Made by a program: the position numbers and the translations under genes | The notes under the pieces: generated by a model | What the model saw: only the letters and a program-made list of their open reading frames with translations | What the model was told of the DNA's origin: nothing | Databases searched by the model: none | Part shown: in pieces, positions 58,566 through 64,000 of the stretch | Position numbering within the stretch: position 1 is the first letter of the stretch | How the letters are laid out: every line of letters starts with the position of its first letter | Origin: Diphasiastrum complanatum | Lineage: Eukaryota; Streptophyta; Lycopodiopsida; Lycopodiales; Lycopodiaceae | Assembly (NCBI GenBank): GCA_029204225.1 | Contig: CM055095.1 | Location: forward strand, 19,491,450-19,555,449 | Length of the DNA: 64,000 nucleotides | Reading direction: 5' to 3'

Positions 58566-59107
58566 TTATGTAGGAGGCATGCTGCCAGGTAGTGCTTTGT
58601 GTGCCAATTTGGGAAAACGGCTATTGCGTTGCTTCTTCTGCAGATAATCTGCTAGTACTTTAGGGGCTCCCTCCTTAAGTTTGTCTTCGTACTCCCAAGA
58701 AGCCTCAATAAGTGGAGCCCGTAGCCACTTCACTAGATATTCACATTGAACGCCAGTTCGCTTTCTATGTGTCAATATTTGTTCTGGTACAAGCTGCCTC
58801 TTCGTATCATCAAGTGTCGTTGGTGGGTGACGGAGTTCGTGTTGCCGATCAAATCGCTCATCTGGTTTGTACCGTTTGAGTAATGAGATATGAAACACAT
58901 TGTGTATATCCAAGCTGGATGGCAGCGCTAATCGGAAAGCCACTGGGTTGATCTTCTTGGTGACATAATATGGTCCTGCATAAGGTCGAGTGAACTTATG
59001 AGAAAAACCTTTTGGTAACGCAATGTTCTTTGTGTTCAGCCATACTTGATCACCTTCCTCAAATTCCAGTTCTCATCGATGTGGGTTTACGTTAGCTGCC
59101 ATACTCC
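58566..59107 (-). pseudogene. Gypsy-2 integrase C-terminus with chromodomain
   Basis: On the minus strand: FEEGDQVWLNTKNI (about 59070), GPYYVTKKINPVAFRL (about 58985), VFHISLLKRYKPDERF (about 58900), then a chromodomain, VPEQILTHRKRTGVQCEYLV followed by a W-(10 residues)-SWEYED pattern (about 58800-58690), ending at the stop near 58566. The chromodomain places Gypsy-2 among the chromoviruses and is expected to bind modified histone or heterochromatin components. The aromatic residues needed are only partly visible. The integrase zinc finger and DDE core that should precede it are missing: RNase H/linker sequence joins the C-terminal part near 59107-59115 with a stop. The last 378 bases are one clean frame. 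Confidence 0.88.
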
Positions 59108-59114
59108 TTTGTGA

Positions 59115-60560
59115 CTACTCTAAAAATGCCTTCACCTCTGTCAGCTTTGTGTGCCACAATTCGATCATTAAGTCCATCGCCAACACATCTACACCATAAT
59201 TCTCCCTGATTTCTTGGAGTAGGCTAGTCACCTGAGTTGTCACTGTTGCCATCAAGTGTTCCTGTCTACTTAGTGCGACCGCCACCACATTGTTCTTTCC
59301 CGCCGTGTGTAAAATGTCTATATTGAATTTTGAGAGAAATTTTTGCCATCGCATTTGCTTTGGCGTGAGCATACCTTGGGATGAGAAGTACTTGAGTGAT
59401 ACATTATCAGTGAATGCCTTAAAGGGTTTTCCTGCCACATAATGTCTCCAATGCTCCACTGCTTGAACTACTGCGACCATTTCTTTTTCATGAGTTGGCC
59501 ATCGTCGCTCTACGTCACTCAATTTCTTTGAAAAATATGTAACAGGTTTTCCGTCTTGCATCAGCACGGCCCCAATAGCAAAGTTCGACGCGTCTATATG
59601 TATTTCAAAAGGTTTTCTAAAGTCCGGTAAGGCAAGGATGGGTTCTTGAGTGATCCGTCGTTTTAGTTCTTGGAACACTGCTTCACATTCCAGTGTCCAT
59701 GTCATCTTCAGATGAGTCTTGGTCTGCTCCAACAGTGGTGCCACAATTTTGCTAAATGCCTCAATGAATCTCCTGTAAAAGTTACATAAGCCCACAAAGG
59801 ATTTGATGCCATGAACAGTTTTAGGTGCTAGCCAATCCAAGATAGCCTTGATCTTCTTAGGATCCATTTGAATCCGTCTGTGGCCTATAACATGTCCAAG
59901 GAAGTCAACTTCCTCCACCACAAACTCACATTTCTCTCTTTTCGCGAACAAGCAGTTCCTCCTCAGTCGTTGGAGAACTGTCCTTAAATGTTTAATGTGA
60001 TCTTTAAGGTTCCGGCTAAATACTAATATATCATCGATATACACAATGACAAATTCATCTAGGCAGTCTTGAAATATATTGTTCATCAACGTGCAAAAAG
60101 TGGCTGGTGTGTTTGTTAGACCGAATGGCATCACCAGGAACTCGTGACTCCCGTACCGCGTTCGAAACGCCATTTTGTGCTCATCACCTTTAGCTATTCA
60201 AATTTGATGATATCCAGATCTGAGATCTATTCGGCTAAAGTATTTGGCATGTTTGAGTTGGTCGAATAGGTCATCAATTCTAGGCATGGGGTACTTGTTC
60301 TTGATGGTACTCTTGTTAAGCATGCGATAATCCACACACATTCGAAGAGTTTTGTCCGCCTTTTCCACGAACAACACTAGGGCTCAAAAAGGTAAAGCGC
60401 CAGGTCTAATAAAACCTTTGTTTATCAATTCACCAAGTTGTCATTTCAGTTTCGCCAACTCCTCTTGTGACATTCTGTAGGGTGCTCATGAAGTTGGCTA
60501 TGTTCCTGGTACCAACTCAATTTTATGGTCCACTGGTCTTCGAGCCGGTAGCTTAGCTGG
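59115..60560 (-). pseudogene. Gypsy-2 reverse transcriptase and RNase H
   Basis: From right to left: RT N-terminal region (60560-60180) with [25 protein letters not shown] (about 60345-60285) and [13 protein letters not shown] (about 60240-60205), carrying at least two TGA stops. From 60173 a clean 352-codon frame has EFLVMPFGLTNTPATFCTLM, VIVYIDDILVFSR (catalytic YIDD, about 60045-60030), FLGHVIG, then RNase H: IHIDASNFAIGAVLMQDGK (first Asp), EKEMVAVVQAV (Glu), FTDNVSLK (Asp) and NNVVAVALSRQ. In the last motif the usual Asp of VADALSR is Val. RT motifs are otherwise intact. The enzyme would copy element RNA to DNA in particles. The stops and lost RNase H Asp make this copy inactive. Confidence 0.93.
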
Positions 60561-60582
60561 GAGTTCCTCCGGGAACACATCG

Positions 60583-61250
60583 CTAAATTCTTCTAGCAGA
60601 TCTGCCACTTCTTTTGGCAAGTTTTCTTGTCCCTTCTGGGACTTCTCGGCAGATGCAAAGAAAGCACTTTGACCTTGTCCCTTTCTCCATTCTTTTCATC
60701 GCTAATGCTGCAACTAGATTTTGTTCAATATCGGTATCCTTAGCATTTCCTCCGGGCAGGGCTTTTGTCACGTAGATTTGTCCCTTATAATCCAAGAGGA
60801 CCAAGTTTGAGCTCCTACCCAAAACTGCGATACAGTGTTCATTTAACCAAGGGACGTCCAAAATCACATCGAAGGCATCCATCTCTAAAATCACAAAGCT
60901 AAGTTTAGCCTTCCATCTTCCAATCTGCACCGGGATGTTCAATGTCGCTTTGTCTGCATCTAGTGCTCCCTTCGCTGTTTCTACCTTGAGAGTAGATGTA
61001 ACATTCCTGGCCATTAAGAAGCACATTGCCTCAGTCACGCCCCACCACTTTTTGGTCGATAGCCCTTATAGCTAAACAATCGACAGCTATCCCGCACCGG
61101 CAGCTAACCACCCGTGCTTTACACCCGAATTCGAGCAGCATCTCTATATCAATGGTTAACCTGTATAGTTCGAATATGTCACCCCGCACCCCACAAGGTA
61201 CAGACCGTGCTTTCACCTACCTAGGCAGCACTTTGCCTCATCCGTCCTAC
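60583..61250 (-). pseudogene. Gypsy-2 aspartic protease region
   Basis: The minus strand reads an active-site-like GIAVDCLAI (about 61100), where gypsy proteases usually have D-(S/C/T)-G-A, so the Gly is changed. After a stop near 61046 follows the second half of protease: VQIGRWKAKLSFVILEMDAF, DVILDVPWLNEHCIAVL (the ILG-PWL-like flap/C-terminal motif) and the linker to RT. Only about 240 bases lie between the primer-binding site and protease, so nearly all of gag is deleted; a Cys-rich stretch (ICQDNHCARCCPQC, near 61400) may be the nucleocapsid remnant. Function would be polyprotein cleavage. The copy is inactive. Confidence 0.75.
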
Positions 61251-61461
61251 GTGCAGACAGCGCCAGGCCCGAACCGCGAGAACTAACTGTGCTTACAACT
61301 TGAGGGCAGCACTTTGACTCATCAAGTCCCCCGTTCTGCCGACCACCTTGACTGTGGACGCACCCGTGCTTACACTGTGGGCAGCACCTTGCGCAATGGT
61401 TGTCCTGACAAATCCCAAAACGTGGCCATCCCTGTGAGACTTGCGTAGCTGACCGGCTAGT

Positions 61462-61475
61462 CGACTCTGATACCA
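61462..61475 (-). other. Primer-binding site of Gypsy-2
   Basis: TGGTATCAGAGTCG on the minus strand, directly next to the 5' LTR. This is the initiator tRNA-Met type also used by the copia elements here. Confidence 0.92.
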
Positions 61476-62389
61476 TGTTGCGTCGACGCCTCAAAGGGCG
61501 CTGGGACTTGAGCGGTTTCCACAACACGCGCTTAAGTCTAACATTCATCCATCATGCACTTATGTAAAAGCCCACTCAGAAACGTAACAAGCTTAACCAT
61601 TTAGACTTAAGTGGAATCCCAACCAACCCGAAAGCCAACTCAGAATCCGTCCCCAAAAGGTAACCAAAGGCAAAGACAAGCCACACATGAAACCCAAGGC
61701 ATAGTGGTCGCCAAACTGACCGATTGGCATAGCGGCAAGCCCCATGTCGATGACAGGGACCCTTAGGCGCCAGTGACGCAAAAAGGTTGTAGTAAGTGTC
61801 CTTTCACTTGGACCAGTCCCAGAGGCGAAACTGAAATGGTAATCATCCCCAAGGATCAACTTTATTAGATTTGGAAGAGGTTACATTCATACATAGACTG
61901 ATCGGTCTCGGGGCCACCAACACTTGCTGGGCATTGTGCCTGGCTCGTGCTGGTAGAGGGAGCTGAGACCTGGCGACTGGATTCCTGGCGTTGGTTGAGC
62001 TGCCCAAGTTTCTGTCTGCCGGACCCCCCCTATAGTTCTGTTGTGATTTGGTGCACCCCCTCTGGTTTGAAACATAGTGCTTTCTAGTAAAGCACGCTTT
62101 TTAGGACTTAGTTTTTATTAAGCTGATTAAGCCTGGCAAGCCTGGCAGAATCAGTCTGGCTCCCGGACATAGGTCCCGGGAGCCGTCTTGGCGGCCGAAT
62201 CAACTTGCTTTCCTGACTAGGCCATGACTCGAGCTCCAGAGCTAGCTCATGACTTGTGACTACTTGACTGGCTCACCACAGGTCGAAGGCTCAGTCCTTG
62301 ACGTTCTAACTTGCTCTGGGACCTTAGGGAGTGTCACCCCTTAGAGTCTTACAGGGCACGCTTGGTGCACCTGAGTCAGCTTTACAACA
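61476..62389 (-). repeat. 5' LTR of Gypsy-2
   Basis: 914 bases, paired with 57406-58324 and bordered on the right by the CATTC target duplication (62390-62394). Confidence 0.95.
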
Positions 62390-62394
62390 CATTC

Positions 62395-63128
62395 ACACGA
62401 GGCAAGGAAGCAAAGTTAGAGTCACAACAGTTAAAAGAGCATGCCCATAGTCAATACACAAAAGAACATTCAGAGGGCCACACACAAGTAAAGACTCATC
62501 CAGTAGTAGCAAATAGCACTTGTGCAAATCCACCATCCAAGGGCATGGAATTATCAACAAAATGGGAGACACATCACAATCACCCTACCCAATGCCTAAA
62601 GACACTTCAATAGTGAAAATCATGGAAGCCATTGAAGAAGAATTGACTGCAACATCAAATCCTTCAATGAGACATTCTGAGGCAAAGGAGACAGAGGCTG
62701 AACCTGGTGTTCCACCTATGTCGTTCATGGTAAGTGACCCACCAGCCACCATCTCATCAATTCCCATCACATCAACCATCACCATCACACTACCCATCAC
62801 ACTCACCCTCACCACTACACCCCCTATTGTCTCCACAAACACACTCCCACTCTCCACCGCACCAGTCACAACAACTTCTACACAATCTCTGATGCATTTT
62901 CCAAATGTCTTTCATGCATTCTTCAACATTGAAGAATTCTCTTTTTCATTGTTAAACACACCACCTACTACAACCACACCATTTCCTACACCCACCACTA
63001 TCACTACTGCCACCACTTCCACAATACTTTGTATTTCTTCGGTCACAAATGCCGACACATCTCCAATCCCTATCACCATCACTCAAACATTACAGCTCCA
63101 TCTGCTCAATCCGTCCATCAAGAAATAG
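62395..63128 (+). pseudogene. Thr/Pro-rich part of the Gypsy-1 3' reading region
   Basis: Continues the sequence interrupted by Gypsy-2. The first part (to 62613) reads as a Lys/Glu/His-rich linker (RGKEAKLESQQLKEHAHSQY). An overlapping frame, 62520-63128, encodes DTSIVKIMEAIEEELTATSN, then a long low-complexity tract of Thr, Pro, Ile, Ser and Val (about 62740-62890), a short FHAFFNIEEFSFSLLN segment, and a second Thr-rich tract. The tract is repetitive at DNA level (ACCATCAC-type words). It has no known catalytic motif. It may be a flexible spacer in a Gag or accessory protein. The two frames imply at least one frameshift, so this copy is probably not translated as one protein. Confidence 0.5.
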
Positions 63129-63137
63129 TATACCACA

Positions 63138-64000
63138 TTGTATCAAAACATACAACAAAATCGCCCACCATCCCACGCACCTACCTCTCAACAGTATTCT
63201 CCTATTGGGGAGTGGCAGTACCTTCCAGAAAATGTGCAACGGGCCATCAACGCTCAAAGTGACGCCATGCATTACCTCTACTCTTCAACCAATGAGTATC
63301 AGAATTGGTGCAACTTCTCACAAGAGGAAAACGTGCAGCTGATAAACAAGGTACAAGAATGGCAAATTTATTCCATAGAATTAGAACAAGAGGTCGCTCA
63401 ATTAAAAAACCAAGAAAGAAAACTCTTGGCTGACCTCAAAGAGCTGCACCGAACTAACAAGGATGCTCAAGCACGCTTATAACATAGGGATGATCTCATC
63501 AAGACCCTGGAAACACAGCTAGAAGGTGAACGATGAAGCCACAGGAACTTACGGGCCGCTATGATGGGCAATATTCAACGGATTAATTTCAACCGATTCC
63601 AAGCACCACCAATCCCGGAGGGCACAATAATATCTCTCGCTTCCTATCAGAAGCTAACTTAGGTACTGATGGCGAACCAGGCGCAAGCACAACAATTGCA
63701 GCAGGCCACTCTAGCAAATCAAACTACGCTCAACACACGGATTGAGGAGCTAGAAGGATAGCTAAAAACATTATGGCAGCAGCTACAAACATTACACGCA
63801 AAGCATGAAGAAACACATGCCAAGCACCATAGACAACAGGATGTAGGAACTGATGATCCTGGACCTTCGCGCTACACAGGACAACAACGGGATAATCCAG
63901 GGTATCACTCGGCAATGGTGAAACCTCAAAGCACACAAGGGGGTACTACCACGAACCATGAACGAGGCATCTCAACTGAAGAGCCTAACCCCACTACCAC
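63138..64000 (+). pseudogene. Coiled-coil, Gln-rich Gag-like region, continues past window
   Basis: 63138-63482 is open and, after a Gln/Pro-rich start (PPSHAPTSQQYSPIGEWQYL), encodes a heptad-like Glu/Leu/Gln coiled coil (YSIELEQEVAQLKNQERKLL). After stops at 63480, 63534, 63659 and 63759 the same frame continues with a second coil (QAQAQQLQQATLANQTTLNT, RIEELEG-LKTLWQQLQTLH) and a hydrophilic tail to the window end. The lack of Pol motifs and the coiled coils fit an oligomerising Gag N-terminus or accessory protein. I cannot see a capsid (Retrotrans_gag) domain inside the window; it may lie beyond base 64000. Same strand and apparent continuity with the helix-rich ORF at 56660-57397. Confidence 0.5.

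Larger units (their letters stand above)
57406..62389 (-). mobile_element. Complete-ended Ty3/gypsy chromovirus Gypsy-2, inserted into Gypsy-1
   Basis: 4984 bases on the minus strand with LTRs of 919 (left, 3') and 914 (right, 5') bases that read TGTTG...ACAACA on the plus strand. The target duplication CATTC is perfect (57401-57405 and 62390-62394). The primer-binding site lies inside the right LTR edge and a purine tract (plus-strand TCCTCCCCTCG, 58325-58335) inside the left. The LTRs differ at roughly 40 positions by eye, mostly transitions, plus a few-base indel: clearly older than Copia-N. The interior lacks most of gag and the integrase core, so it is non-autonomous. Confidence 0.96.

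Overview
This is a plant nuclear window made almost entirely of LTR retrotransposons. I find no complete host gene, no rRNA or tRNA gene and no CRISPR array. The evidence is: Ty1/copia Pol fragments with YVDD reverse transcriptase and the RNase H / 'SLSS.EAEYKAL' tail; Ty3/gypsy Pol fragments, two of them with chromodomain-type integrase tails; eight copies of the 12-base primer-binding site matching initiator tRNA-Met; two complete nested insertions with perfect 5-bp target-site duplications; and many microsatellites. The host looks like a seed plant with a large repeat-rich genome. I cannot name the species.

Layout. 1-1380: 3' end and 3' LTR of a copia element cut by the window edge (Copia-A). 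2154-5495: scrambled copia LTR and pol pieces (Copia-B/D relatives). 5500-6440: minus-strand chromovirus LTR and integrase tail. 7285-9121: a Copia-C remnant whose LTR has pol on one side and a primer-binding site on the other. 9108-9473: a small two-exon ORF relic. 11.8-12.9 kb and 28.3-29.3 kb: inverted copies of one unclassified dispersed repeat. 14.1-14.4 kb: a GC-rich fold-back. 17.3-19.8 kb: Copia-E pseudogene. 19.9-27.5 kb: Copia-B LTR, gypsy gag, Copia-B gag/protease, then a Copia-D LTR, leader and broken interior. 29.7-32.8 kb: minus-strand element pairing a gypsy-like gag with a copia-like protease. 32.8-35.4 kb: Copia-C. 35.4-38.3 kb: minus-strand Copia-B with a 116-base GA tract in its LTR. 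38.3-43.5 kb: pol scraps, then tandem-repeat-rich, mostly non-coding DNA. 43556-43867: an intact unrecognised 103-codon ORF. 44.3-46.1 kb: another Copia-B. 46.1-64 kb: a decayed gypsy element (Gypsy-1) interrupted by Copia-N (46608-52776, target duplication AGAAG, LTRs about 99% identical) and by Gypsy-2 (57406-62389, minus strand, target duplication CATTC, LTRs about 95% identical).

No element looks autonomous. Copia-N is young but has two frameshifts, a TGG-to-TGA stop and a lost zinc ligand. Gypsy-2 has lost most of gag and its integrase core. Three Copia-B copies each carry a different lesion at the protease active site. Several stops fit C-to-T / G-to-A changes expected of methylated transposons.

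Most worth a second look: a recurrent 14-bp palindrome (TTCACACGTGTGAA) in the LTR R/U5 and leader regions of several copia families; an unusual helix-rich / Thr-Pro-rich / coiled-coil reading region 3' of the Gypsy-1 pol; the gypsy-gag plus copia-protease element; the inverted unclassified repeat pair; and the intact ORF at 43.6 kb.
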